Below are positions 56,568-64,000 of a stretch of DNA of 64,000 bases, one piece after another; the stretch's first letter is position 1; each line of letters begins with the position of its first letter. A model generated the notes under the pieces. It had not been told where the DNA came from. It made no database searches and saw only the letters and a list, made by a program, of their open reading frames with translations. The position numbers and the translations under genes are program-made. Where the stretch lies: positions 1 to 64,000 of the forward strand of contig NZ_WBOF01000007.1 of the NCBI RefSeq assembly GCF_009569385.1, written 5' to 3'. Source of the DNA: Streptomyces kaniharaensis. GTDB lineage: Bacteria > Actinomycetota > Actinomycetes > Streptomycetales > Streptomycetaceae.

Positions 56568-57056
56568 TTGAGCGATCTGCCCAGCATCAGCGTGTCGGTG
56601 AAGGCCGCGATCATCCACCAGGACCGGATCCTGCTCCTGTCCTACGACGACAGCGCGGACGGCGGCTGCTTCCACTACAACCTTCCCGGCGGTAAGGCGA
56701 TCGAGGGCGAGCCGCTGCGCGAAGCGGTCGTGCGCAAGGTCCACCAGGAGACCGGCCTCGCGGTGCGGGCTGTGCGGGAGATGTTCGTCGTGGAGTACGT
56801 CCCCGGCCAGTTCGGCAAGGACCTCGGCCCGCAGCACAAGACCCAGCACAACTTCCTCGCCGAGATCACGGACGGCCGCACCACGCCCCGGTTCTCCGAC
56901 CCGCGCGATCCCATCCAGGTCGGCTTCGCATGGCTGCCGCTGGCCGAGCTCACCACGGTGACCCTGATCCCGCAGGTCGCCCCCGCGATCTTCGCCGCTC
57001 TCACGGACACCCGTGACGTCCTCGTGGACCGCGCCCAGACGGAGACGACGCGATGA
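56568..57056 (+). CDS. Nudix-family protein with altered box
   Basis: 162 residues from a TTG at 56568; ACGGAGG lies seven bases upstream. VKAAIIHQDRILLLSYDD opens the fold and the box is GGKAIEGEPLREAVVRKVHQETGL. Against Gx5Ex7REUxEExGU, the RE is RK and the first E of EE is Q, so metal binding may be weakened. FVVEYVPGQFGKDLG and WLPLAELTTV complete the fold. Stop overlaps the next ATG. Confidence 0.75.
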   Translation: MSDLPSISVSVKAAIIHQDRILLLSYDDSADGGCFHYNLPGGKAIEGEPLREAVVRKVHQETGLAVRAVREMFVVEYVPGQFGKDLGPQHKTQHNFLAEITDGRTTPRFSDPRDPIQVGFAWLPLAELTTVTLIPQVAPAIFAALTDTRDVLVDRAQTETTR

Positions 57057-57970
57057 GGGCGCCCACGATCCTCGTCGCCAAGGGGGCGGGCGATGCGAAC
57101 GCCCTGGTCCGCTCCCTGAGCCGGTACGACGTCTACGAGTTCACCAGCCTCGACGAGCTCGGCGGCGCCGTGCGCCGCGCGGAGCTGATCGTCATCCGCT
57201 CCGGCGTGCGGCTCGACGCGGACCGGCTGGCCGCCATGCCGAAGCTGCGGCACGTCATCCGGGCCGGCTCCGGGCTCGACGGCATCGACACCGCCGTCCT
57301 GGCCGCGCGGGGGATCGGCCTGCACCGATACCCCGAGGCGTCGGCTCCGGCCGTCGCCGAGTGGTGCCTTGCGGCGCTGCTGGCCCTGGCCCGGCGCATC
57401 CCGCTCGGCGCCAATGGCCTGGCCCACGGCGACCATCTCAAGACGGCCTGCCTGGGGACGCCGGTGGTGTCGATGCGCGTGGCCGTCTGGGGCGCCGGGC
57501 CCATCGGCCGAGCCGCGGCCGCCGTGACCGAGCGATTCGGCGCGGAGGTCGCCTTCGCCGCCCGGCCCAGCATCACCGACGGGCTGCGGCAGCTGCCCGC
57601 GGCCGAGCTACCCGGCTGGGCAGACGCCCACATCGTCGCGCTGCCCGCCACCGCGGAGAACACCGGGGCGTTCGGCACGGACTTCCTCCGCTCGGCGGCC
57701 GGGCGCCGGCCCCTGCTTGTCGTCGCTGGGCGCCTGGCCACCATCGACACGGGCGCGTGCCTGGAGGCCCTGGCCGACGGCGGCCTGACCGGCCTGGCCG
57801 TCGATCCGATCGAGGCGAGCGACGCGCACCTGTTCAAGTCCGGCCCCGCCCCGCAGAACCTGCTCGCCACCCCGCACATCGGAGCCCAGCGCGCAGACGT
57901 CCGCGTTCTCCTGGACGCCTGGGTCACCCAGACCGCCAGCGCCGTCCTGGGCGGGGAGGCGGCCCGGTGA
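57053..57970 (+). CDS. D-2-hydroxyacid dehydrogenase family protein
   Basis: 305 residues, ATG at 57053 (ATGA overlap). LRHVIRAGSGLDGIDTAVLAARGI fits the family's substrate-domain Arg-Ala-Gly segment, VAVWGAGPIGRAAAAVTERFGAEVAFAAR is the NAD-binding GxGxxG loop, DAHIVALPATAENTG and LATPHIGAQR the catalytic-His region (PHIG). Probably oxidises or reduces a 2-hydroxy/2-oxo acid intermediate made by the preceding enzymes. Confidence 0.8.
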   Translation: MRAPTILVAKGAGDANALVRSLSRYDVYEFTSLDELGGAVRRAELIVIRSGVRLDADRLAAMPKLRHVIRAGSGLDGIDTAVLAARGIGLHRYPEASAPAVAEWCLAALLALARRIPLGANGLAHGDHLKTACLGTPVVSMRVAVWGAGPIGRAAAAVTERFGAEVAFAARPSITDGLRQLPAAELPGWADAHIVALPATAENTGAFGTDFLRSAAGRRPLLVVAGRLATIDTGACLEALADGGLTGLAVDPIEASDAHLFKSGPAPQNLLATPHIGAQRADVRVLLDAWVTQTASAVLGGEAAR

Positions 57971-58809
57971 ACACGTGGGTGGAACACAGGCGTGCGGTGG
58001 CCCGCACGGTCACCGGGCAGCTCGCCCAGGAGTACCCCGGCTCGCCAGTGTGGATGACGGGGCCCGTGGCCTGCGGGATCGCCCACGCCCGCAGCGACGT
58101 CGATCTGCGGGTGCTGATCACCGAAGGACCGGTGCCGGTGCTGCAGTCCCGTATCGTCGACGGCGTCCGCGTCGACCTGGAGGCCCAGGCCGCCTCCGAG
58201 GCTGACGAACTGCGCGGCTACCTGAGGCAGTTCCACATCCTGGGCGACGACGTCGACCTGTTTCGTACAGTGAGGCGCCGCCTTCCGGCGCTGACCGTGC
58301 TGCGGACCGCCCTCGCGATGCACGACGGACAGCAGCCGGTGCTCGACCAGGCCGAGCGGGACGTCTACCGCCGGTGGGCGCTGGCCGACCGCGTCCAGCA
58401 CGCGATCAGCCTGGTCGAGGACCTCGACGGCCTGTTCCAGGCCGGACTGAGTGACGCCGTGGACCTGGTCACCGGGCAACTGCACCTCGCCGTTCAGCAG
58501 GCGGAGAACGTCGCCGCCGGCCACCCGCTCCTCGGCGACAAGTGGACCCCCGTCCTCGCCGGGGCCCCGACGCCAGCCGCGGCGTCCGTGCACCAGGCCC
58601 TGCGCCAGGCCCGCGCCCGGCTGCTGGCCGCGCTGCTGACGGTGTGGCCCGAGACCGCCGCCCCGGACGGCCAGGTGCCGGACGACTGGCTTGAGGCCGG
58701 GTGGCTGCCCCAGCGCTACAGCGACGGCTGGCGACTGAAGTTCGCCGACGCCACCATCCGCCTCACGCCCGGCCAGCTGGCCGCGTGGCACCAGGCGCTT
58801 CGCTTCTGA
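57967..58809 (+). CDS. nucleotidyltransferase-fold protein
   Basis: 280 residues from GTG 57967 (GTGA overlap). MTGPVACGIAHARSDVDLRVLI resembles the pol-beta-type GS-x10-12-DxD motif: the usual GS is GP, but SDVDL is intact, and RIVDGVRVDLEAQ gives a third acidic strand. The rest is helical with PVLAGAPTPAAASVHQALRQARARL. It probably transfers a nucleotide to a small molecule or protein. The altered GS turn makes activity uncertain. Confidence 0.7.
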   Translation: MNTWVEHRRAVARTVTGQLAQEYPGSPVWMTGPVACGIAHARSDVDLRVLITEGPVPVLQSRIVDGVRVDLEAQAASEADELRGYLRQFHILGDDVDLFRTVRRRLPALTVLRTALAMHDGQQPVLDQAERDVYRRWALADRVQHAISLVEDLDGLFQAGLSDAVDLVTGQLHLAVQQAENVAAGHPLLGDKWTPVLAGAPTPAAASVHQALRQARARLLAALLTVWPETAAPDGQVPDDWLEAGWLPQRYSDGWRLKFADATIRLTPGQLAAWHQALRF

Positions 58810-58848
58810 CCGGGCCCGCGCCCGTTCCTCTCCCCTGGGAGGCACCCG

Positions 58849-60696
58849 ATGCACCCCACCGAGCTGATCGGCCACCTGTACCGGTCGCTGGACGCGTCCG
58901 ACGAAGACGCCGTCTCGGTCATCCTCAAGGTCCGCGGCGAGACCTGCGACATCGACTGCCTGCACTGCTACGAGAAGCGCAAGGAAGGCCCCGGCGGCGC
59001 GCGGATCAGCGACGACCAGGTCCAGCTCCTCCCGAACCTCTTCGCAGGCCGTCCGCTCGCCATCGAACTGCACGGCGGCGAACCGCTAACCGCCGGGAAG
59101 GACCACATCGCCCAACTGCTGCGGACCCTCGCCGGCATGCCGCAGGTCAAGCGCCTGTCCCTGCAGACCAACGGCGTCCAGCTCGACGCCGAGTGGCTCG
59201 ACCTGTTCGACGCCCACTACCCCGGCCTGGAGCTGGGGATCTCCCTGGACGGCGACCCGGAAGGCAACCGGTGGCGCGTCGGCTACGACGGCGACCCCAC
59301 CTACCCGCGCGTGGTCAGGGCCCTGGAACTGCTGGCCGAACGCGGCCGGACCTGCGGCATCATCACCACCGTCACCCCCGCCGTCCTCGGCCGCCCCGCC
59401 GAAGTCCTCGACCACCTGGCCGCGTTCACCGCCGTCACCTCGGTCAGCGTCGTGCCGTGCTTCGACACCGCCGTCACCCGGCCCACCACGTACACCGGCA
59501 GCCGCCGCCCGCCCAGCCGGGCCCTGCAGCAAGCCGCCCTCGACCGGCCCGGCGGCCCGGCCTGGGCGATCACCCCCGACCAGTACACCGACTTCGTACT
59601 CGGCCTCACCCAGCACTGGATCACCACCGGCCTGTTCCGCCGCCTCAAGCTCTCCCCGGCCGTGCCCACCATCCGCCGGCTGCGAGGCCTGGGGGTGTCG
59701 TTCTGCCACTTCTCCGACATGAAGTGCGACCACGTGTTCACCCTCTACCCGGACGGCCGGCTCGGCAGCTGTGACGAACTCCCCTGGCCCCAGGCCCAGC
59801 TCACACACCTGACGCCCACCACCGGCCCGGCCGACATCACCACGGCCCAGCGCGACTCCAACCTCCTGCGCCAGGGCAAGGGCCTCATGACCGCCTGCGT
59901 GACCTGCGACTACCGCAGCACCTGCGGCGGCGGCTGCATCGCCACCCGCTGGCGCATGAACCTCGCCGGCCAGCACGACGCCTACTGCGACCACCGCATA
60001 CGCCTGATCGACGGAACCGCGGCCCTCCTCGCCGACCCCGCCCACCCGGACGGCGCTTGGTGCCGTACGGCCCGCTGGCGCCCCACGCCCGTCAACCGGA
60101 TGCGCGACGTCCACGCCTTCCTGGCCACCTGGGACGACCCCCAGGCCGCCCGCCACCTGGCCCAGCTGGTCACCAGCGCCTTCGGCAACATCAACACCAC
60201 CGGCCTGCCCGGCCCCACCGCCCAGAGCGCCGACGACCTCGACCCCGCCCACCCGCAGTGGAACGACGCGATCGAGCCCGGCATCAAACCGCTCGTCGAC
60301 CACCTCACCGGCCGCTGGCACCTCGTCACCTACGACAGCTGCGAAGGCCACCACTACGACGGCACCCGCAGAAGCCAGACCCGCGAGGTCGGCCTCCTCC
60401 CACGCGACGGCGCCGAGTACGCCGCCACCGCCGCCGCCCTGTGCCGGGCCGCCACCCGATGCGCTCCCGCCCTGCCGCCCGCCGTACGCCTCCTGGTCGC
60501 CCGCAACAACCTGACCTGCGAGACCACCGGCCGCACCCACCCGGTCCTCGACCTGCGTCTGCTGCCCACCTCCGAGATGCCCGGCGCCGCTTACTTCGCC
60601 GCCCTGGACGACGCCACCGCCCAGCTCCTGGCCGCCCTCGACGCCGAAACCCCCGTCGACCAGCGCCCGTGCGCCTGCCCCCTCCCGGTCGCGTGA
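58849..60696 (+). CDS. radical SAM/SPASM peptide-modifying enzyme
   Basis: 615 residues, ATG at 58849 with GGGAGGC upstream. Radical SAM cluster motif RGETCDIDCLHCYEKR (C-x3-C-x2-C, about 31-38). The SAM fold continues with AIELHGGEPLTA and LSLQTNGVQLDAEW. A SPASM-like C-terminal cysteine set follows: VSFCHFSDMKCDHV, GRLGSCDELPW and CVTCDYRSTCGGGCIATRW. About 200 further residues (VTYDSCEGHHYDGTRRSQ...) are unusual for the family and may be a separate domain. Such enzymes crosslink residues of ribosomal peptides; a 46-residue peptide gene follows. Confidence 0.8.
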   Translation: MHPTELIGHLYRSLDASDEDAVSVILKVRGETCDIDCLHCYEKRKEGPGGARISDDQVQLLPNLFAGRPLAIELHGGEPLTAGKDHIAQLLRTLAGMPQVKRLSLQTNGVQLDAEWLDLFDAHYPGLELGISLDGDPEGNRWRVGYDGDPTYPRVVRALELLAERGRTCGIITTVTPAVLGRPAEVLDHLAAFTAVTSVSVVPCFDTAVTRPTTYTGSRRPPSRALQQAALDRPGGPAWAITPDQYTDFVLGLTQHWITTGLFRRLKLSPAVPTIRRLRGLGVSFCHFSDMKCDHVFTLYPDGRLGSCDELPWPQAQLTHLTPTTGPADITTAQRDSNLLRQGKGLMTACVTCDYRSTCGGGCIATRWRMNLAGQHDAYCDHRIRLIDGTAALLADPAHPDGAWCRTARWRPTPVNRMRDVHAFLATWDDPQAARHLAQLVTSAFGNINTTGLPGPTAQSADDLDPAHPQWNDAIEPGIKPLVDHLTGRWHLVTYDSCEGHHYDGTRRSQTREVGLLPRDGAEYAATAAALCRAATRCAPALPPAVRLLVARNNLTCETTGRTHPVLDLRLLPTSEMPGAAYFAALDDATAQLLAALDAETPVDQRPCACPLPVA

Positions 60697-60783
60697 CCCC
60701 CACGCCACGGGGGCGCGCACCCCCGACCAGCCCGTACGGCCCCAGCCCAACCCCAAGAAGCCCACGCAGAGAAGGAACCGGCG

Positions 60784-60924
60784 ATGAAGAACGACACCTG
60801 GGCCAAGGACTTCCTCGACGCCGTCGAGGAGCTCCGCGACGACGACGGGTCCGTCCGCTTCACCATGCACTCCTCCCGGGAGGGCGCCGACGACTGGCCG
60901 ACCGAGCCGACCGTCCACGCCTGA
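60784..60924 (+). CDS. candidate precursor peptide (46 residues)
   Basis: ATG at 60784 with GAGAAGGAACCGGCG upstream. A helical acidic leader (TWAKDFLDAVEELRDDDG) is followed by SVRFTMHSSREGADDWPTEP and the end TVHA. Trp and Phe residues in the second half are typical crosslinking sites for radical SAM enzymes. It has no cysteine, so not a sactipeptide. It lies 87 bases after the radical SAM gene and is followed by a perfect hairpin, as many precursor genes are. Confidence 0.6.
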   Translation: MKNDTWAKDFLDAVEELRDDDGSVRFTMHSSREGADDWPTEPTVHA

Positions 60925-60945
60925 TCCGACGCGCTAGACCCAGCC

Positions 60946-60972
60946 GGGGCCAGGGCCGAGGGCCCTGGCCCC
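60946..60972 (+). terminator. perfect hairpin after the precursor gene
   Basis: GGGGCCAGGGCC, loop GAG, GGCCCTGGCCCC. It could attenuate transcription so that the short peptide is made in excess over the downstream HEXXH gene. Confidence 0.65.
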
Positions 60973-60998
60973 ACCCCTTCCACGCCAAGGAGACCGCG

Positions 60999-61901
60999 AT
61001 GGACCTCAGCACCGTCTTCCGCATGCCCGCGATCCACGACCTCCACCAGGCCAAGACCCGGCGCATCCACCACGCCCTCGTACGCGGCGCCGGCCGCGAC
61101 ATCCCCATCCCTGAGCCCACCGCCGCGGCCTACGCGCTCGCGCACCACGTCCTCGAAGGCGCCGAACACGCCGCCCACACCAACGACCCCGACACCTTCG
61201 CCTGGTACACCGAGCACCCCGACGCCGGCGCCGCCGACCTCGCCCCGGCCGGTCCACTCACCGTCGCCCCCGACGAGGCGAACCTGATCACCTCGTCCAT
61301 CTCCGACACCCCGTACTACGTGCTCGGCCCCACCACCCAGGCCGCCGCGGAGCACCTGCACAAGCTCACCTTGGAGTCGGCCAGCCTCGCCGCCGAGCAC
61401 GGCTTCGGCGAACTCGTCGACGCCCACGCCCCCCTCGTGTGCCTGCTCACCGGCAAGCCGCTCGGCAGCCCCCTGCGCTCCTGGACCATCAGCCGCATGC
61501 CCGGCACCGTCTTCCTCGACTACGTCCCGGACAACCCCGTCATGGTCGCCCGCGACCTCGTCCACGAGGCCGGCCACAACTGGCTCAACGACGCCCTCAC
61601 CGCCACCGGCTGCGAGATCGACAACACCCAGACCTTCTACTCCCCCTGGAAGAAGACCCACCGGCCCGCCTACGGATTCCTCCACGGCTGCTGGTCGTTC
61701 TCCCTGGTCGCCCTCTACGTCGCCGCCGTCCTGCCCACCACCGGCGACGAGACCCACACCTTCCTCACCGCCTACCTCGACCGCCAGCGCACCCAGCTCC
61801 GCATCGTCACCGGCGACCACGAGACCGCCCTGCAGACCATCACCGACGCCACCCTCCGCGCCAGGCTGCGGACCGTCTACCGGCACGCCCTCGCGCTGTG
61901 A
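60999..61901 (+). CDS. HEXXH-motif peptide-modification protein
   Basis: 300 residues, ATG at 60999 with AAGGAG six bases upstream. Residues about 188-196 are LVHEAGHNWLND, an HExxH metal site. The N-terminus (IHDLHQAKTRRIHHALVRGAG, YALAHHVLEGAEH) is helical, and KTHRPAYGFLHGCWSFSLVALYVAA lies after the motif with a possible third ligand (His). HEXXH proteins of this kind are encoded beside radical SAM/SPASM genes in predicted peptide-maturation loci. Confidence 0.7.
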   Translation: MDLSTVFRMPAIHDLHQAKTRRIHHALVRGAGRDIPIPEPTAAAYALAHHVLEGAEHAAHTNDPDTFAWYTEHPDAGAADLAPAGPLTVAPDEANLITSSISDTPYYVLGPTTQAAAEHLHKLTLESASLAAEHGFGELVDAHAPLVCLLTGKPLGSPLRSWTISRMPGTVFLDYVPDNPVMVARDLVHEAGHNWLNDALTATGCEIDNTQTFYSPWKKTHRPAYGFLHGCWSFSLVALYVAAVLPTTGDETHTFLTAYLDRQRTQLRIVTGDHETALQTITDATLRARLRTVYRHALAL

Positions 61902-61935
61902 CAGGACGGCTCCAGCCGCTGCTGCGCTCCGGTGA

Positions 61936-63396
61936 TCAACCTTGGTCGCCGGGGCGCAGTTGTTCCGGGACTTCGCCGTAGCCGGGCAGGTGGACTGTCG
62001 GCGGGTGCGGCGGAGGCGGAGGGGCATTGGCCGGCCAGGGCGCCGCAGGGGCGGCGGCTGCCGGTGGAGCGAGAAGGTAGTCGTCGGGCTCCGGGGCGGG
62101 GCGCTGGACCGGCACGCGCCCGGAATCTTCCGCAAGGGCCGATTCTGCAGGTGCGGTCAGCGGGGCCATGGACGACGCCTCGCGGTTCTCCTGCTCGGCG
62201 TCGGGGAGCGGCGTACCGGCCTGCAGTTCCATGGCCGGGGTGCGAGCGGCGAGGTCCATGCCGGTGGACGAGGCGGGCTCTGCGGAGGCGGGCGGGGCAA
62301 CGGGGAACTGCTGGCTCGTCGCGACGCCGTCGTTTGGCAGCGGAGCGGGTCGGGACTGGCGAACCAGGTGCGGGCGAACTGGTGCAGTCGTGTGGGCTGT
62401 CCCAGGGCGGCGGTTGGGCGCAGAGGTGCGGCGCAGGGGAGGAGGAACGGTTCGGGTGCCGGGTGGGAGTGGCCGGGGGCAGGAGATGCCTCGGGGCGCG
62501 CCAGTGTCTGGGTCAATCTCCCAGTGGGCGAGTTGCCAGTGGGCCTCCAGCCAGAGGCGGACCTCGTTCGCCTCCGGCCAGAGCTTCCAGGTGCCGATCG
62601 CCAGGATGTGCCGGTCGGGGCGCAGTTGGTCGAGCAGGGCGGGGTGCTGGGTGCGCAGGCGGACACTGAACCGCTGGCCGCCGTTGTGCGGGCGTTGCCC
62701 GGTTGCGAGGGTGGCGTACGCCTTGCCGTTCTTGCTGTCGATGCGTGCGACGGTGCCGTAGAAGGCGACGGGATGCCGTGGGGGCCGGCCGCCCGCGAGG
62801 ACATGGTGAAGGTCGGCAGCGGTGGCGGGGTGATAGCAGAACCGGTGCCAGGGGATCGGCTTGGTGGTGTCGCCGTAGATGACGGAGAACATCTCGACGG
62901 CTTCGACGTTGAAGCCGTGCAGCTGCAGGAAGTGCACGATCTTCGCCGCGGAGTTAAGCGCCGGCGGGATCAGGGGCCGCGTGGTGGTGAAGGTGAGCGA
63001 TCGGGTGCCCGCAGCAGCCTCGCCGTCGGCCGGCTGCGGCGCCTTCACCATAGAAAAGCCGAGGTCGCCGGGCACGACCAGGCGCAGCCGGCTGCCGTCC
63101 TCAGCCTGGGCAAGGCCCTGGGAGCCGCGGGCAATGGCCTTGACCACCTCGGTGGGGTTGTACCCGCAGTCGGCCGCGTGGTGCTGCTTGGGGTAGAGGG
63201 CGAAGTGGGCGCCGACCTTGGTGGGGTTGGGCCCGTCCTCGCCCTTGAAGTAGGCGGGCACCAGCTTCACGTTGGCCTCGCAGTAGCGACACAGCAGGGG
63301 TTTCGCTTCCGGGGGCAGCGGGTCGGTCCGGGAAGCCCGGATCTTCGCCCCCTGCTGGGTGCGTGCCTGGAGCATCGTGTATACGGTCTTGGCCAC
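61936..63396 (-). CDS. zinc-motif protein of unknown function
   Basis: 486 residues from GTG 63396 with GGGGGCGGGAGC upstream. Near the start: LLCRYCEANVKLVPAYFKGEDG...HFALYPKQHHAADCGYN, a C-x2-C...H...C arrangement like the CoiA-type DNA-uptake/nuclease N-terminal finger. The middle contains VAFYGTVARIDSKNGKAYATLATGQ, an OB-like strand set. The C-terminal 160 residues are Pro/Ala-rich and probably disordered. It may bind nucleic acid. It is convergent with the HEXXH gene. Confidence 0.6.
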   Translation of the reverse strand: MAKTVYTMLQARTQQGAKIRASRTDPLPPEAKPLLCRYCEANVKLVPAYFKGEDGPNPTKVGAHFALYPKQHHAADCGYNPTEVVKAIARGSQGLAQAEDGSRLRLVVPGDLGFSMVKAPQPADGEAAAGTRSLTFTTTRPLIPPALNSAAKIVHFLQLHGFNVEAVEMFSVIYGDTTKPIPWHRFCYHPATAADLHHVLAGGRPPRHPVAFYGTVARIDSKNGKAYATLATGQRPHNGGQRFSVRLRTQHPALLDQLRPDRHILAIGTWKLWPEANEVRLWLEAHWQLAHWEIDPDTGAPRGISCPRPLPPGTRTVPPPLRRTSAPNRRPGTAHTTAPVRPHLVRQSRPAPLPNDGVATSQQFPVAPPASAEPASSTGMDLAARTPAMELQAGTPLPDAEQENREASSMAPLTAPAESALAEDSGRVPVQRPAPEPDDYLLAPPAAAAPAAPWPANAPPPPPHPPTVHLPGYGEVPEQLRPGDQG

Positions 63397-63822
63397 GCTC
63401 CCGCCCCCTTCGGATCCTGTGTGTGTCCGATCATGCCCAATTCGGAGGGAGTTCCGGCTGCGAACCGGCAATCGGACCGCTGGCCCGGCCCGTCTGCCGG
63501 TGCGACGGCTGCTGGCTCTGACGGGCGATGGCTGCGCATCAAGGTCGACGACCGGGCTGCCGCTCTCCCTTGTCTGGTGACCGCCCCCGGTGACGATCAG
63601 GCAGTCACCAGCCGACCCGTCCGGCCCGCAGGCCCATCAGCTCGCGGATGCCACCCTCAACATGTACCGCCTCGTCCGGGCGAGCGTCGGTACCGTCCAG
63701 CTCCTGCGCGGCCTGCGCCCCGACGCCGCTCCAGCTGTCCCGGCCTGCCCGGCCGAGCCCGGTGGCCGCGAGCTCGATGGGGTAGCAGGAGCCGAGCGAC
63801 GGATGCGCTGCTGAGAGGCGGG
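63397..63822. other. gap at the right of the zinc-motif gene
   Basis: No strong gene. A 74-codon plus-strand frame from GTG 63590 (TIRQSPADPSGPQAHQLADATLNMYRLVRASVGTVQLL) has a protein-like N-terminal helix but a weak ribosome binding site; I rate it about even odds. Otherwise nothing seen. Confidence 0.4.
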
Positions 63823-64000
63823 TCAGTTGTCTTTGCCCTGCTGCTGCTCCCGTTGCCGACGCCGGGCCTCCATGTCCTGTAGCTGGCTCTTGAAACGCGC
63901 GGCCGACTCTCGTGCGATCTCGCTCTGCGGTGGAACGGCACCGGAGAACACTCGGCGTTCCAGGTCCCGGCCGAGTTGCTGGCTGAGACCGCCGAGGGGA
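63823..64000 (-). CDS. C-terminal end of a gene cut by the window
   Basis: 58 residues are visible, starting PLGGLSQQLGRDLERRVFSG and ending in a charged coil (SAARFKSQLQDMEARRRQREQQQGKDN) before a stop at 63823-63825. The start lies beyond the right edge. Low-complexity Gln/Arg coil; family cannot be named from this piece. Confidence 0.6.
   Translation of the reverse strand, partial: PLGGLSQQLGRDLERRVFSGAVPPQSEIARESAARFKSQLQDMEARRRQREQQQGKDN

Noticed and set aside
57133..59073. 646-codon open frame on the minus strand
   Set aside because: Crosses four real genes with recognisable domains on the plus strand; no domain of its own.
1..64000. insertion sequence or integrase
   Set aside because: No DDE or tyrosine/serine recombinase motifs were seen on either strand, and no terminal inverted repeats with target duplications.

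Overview
The window reads as part of a large actinomycete (Streptomyces/Kitasatospora-type) conjugative plasmid or plasmid-derived element. Support: very high GC, GTG and TTG starts, ATGA/GTGA coupled genes, three replication-relaxation paralogues, an FtsK/SpoIIIE-type transfer ATPase, a SpdB-like spread protein, a GntR repressor divergent from the transfer operon, ParA/ParB, and plasmid replication factors. I see no rRNA, tRNA, CRISPR array, intact transposase or integrase. The gene at the right edge is cut by the window.

Layout. 0-13 kb: three Replic_Relax-family genes, two treble-clef zinc proteins and small unknowns, separated by repeat-rich gaps that share a GAAACTCACC-like decamer; 11.1-11.8 kb is a dense noncoding block of hairpins and direct repeats. 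13.4-14.9 kb: a coupled three-gene cassette with a cytoplasmic trypsin-like protease that has a TTA codon. 15.4-17.3 kb: a pair of winged-helix (RepL-like) proteins behind strong inverted repeats, next to a structured noncoding region. 17.4-25.4 kb: accessory genes (tandem zeta toxin with a convergent small gene, STAND NTPase plus a small Cys-rich partner, DUF3800). 25.5-29.2 kb: a replication module (DciA-like protein, a large HTH replication protein, and a 1.1 kb gap with two perfect DnaA boxes, tandem 12-mers and a hairpin array). 29.2-32.3 kb: an operon of HTH-kinase, guanylate-kinase-like/HAD fusion and NAD(P)-dependent dehydrogenase.

32.4-39.1 kb: the transfer region. A GntR repressor faces an operon of small proteins, membrane proteins and the DNA translocase, and just after the translocase lies a cluster of five GTAGTCGG octamers with a nested inverted repeat, placed as a clt transfer locus should be. 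39.4-49.3 kb: a 902-residue coiled-coil/SpdB/HTH protein, then a row of small genes, most followed by its own GC hairpin, including a sliding-clamp homologue that seems to hold only two of the three clamp domains, a HAD-ASCH fusion, a RapZ-C-like protein and an EEP-family hydrolase. 49.8-51.6 kb: parAB with two perfect 22-24 bp palindromes inside the parB coding sequence; a near-copy lies at 24.6 kb. 52.1-54.2 kb: XRE/DUF397 pair and a HATPase protein.

54.3-61.9 kb is the most novel-looking unit: a tightly coupled set of unknown protein, thymidylate-kinase-like protein, PEP-mutase/isocitrate-lyase-superfamily enzyme, Nudix protein, 2-hydroxyacid dehydrogenase and nucleotidyltransferase, followed by a radical SAM/SPASM protein, a 46-residue peptide, a perfect hairpin and a HEXXH protein. 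The last three suggest a ribosomally made, modified peptide; the first genes suggest a nucleotide- or phosphate-linked small-molecule step beside it. 61.9-64 kb holds a zinc-motif protein of unknown function and the truncated end of another gene. All assignments come from reading the sequence; no database search was run.
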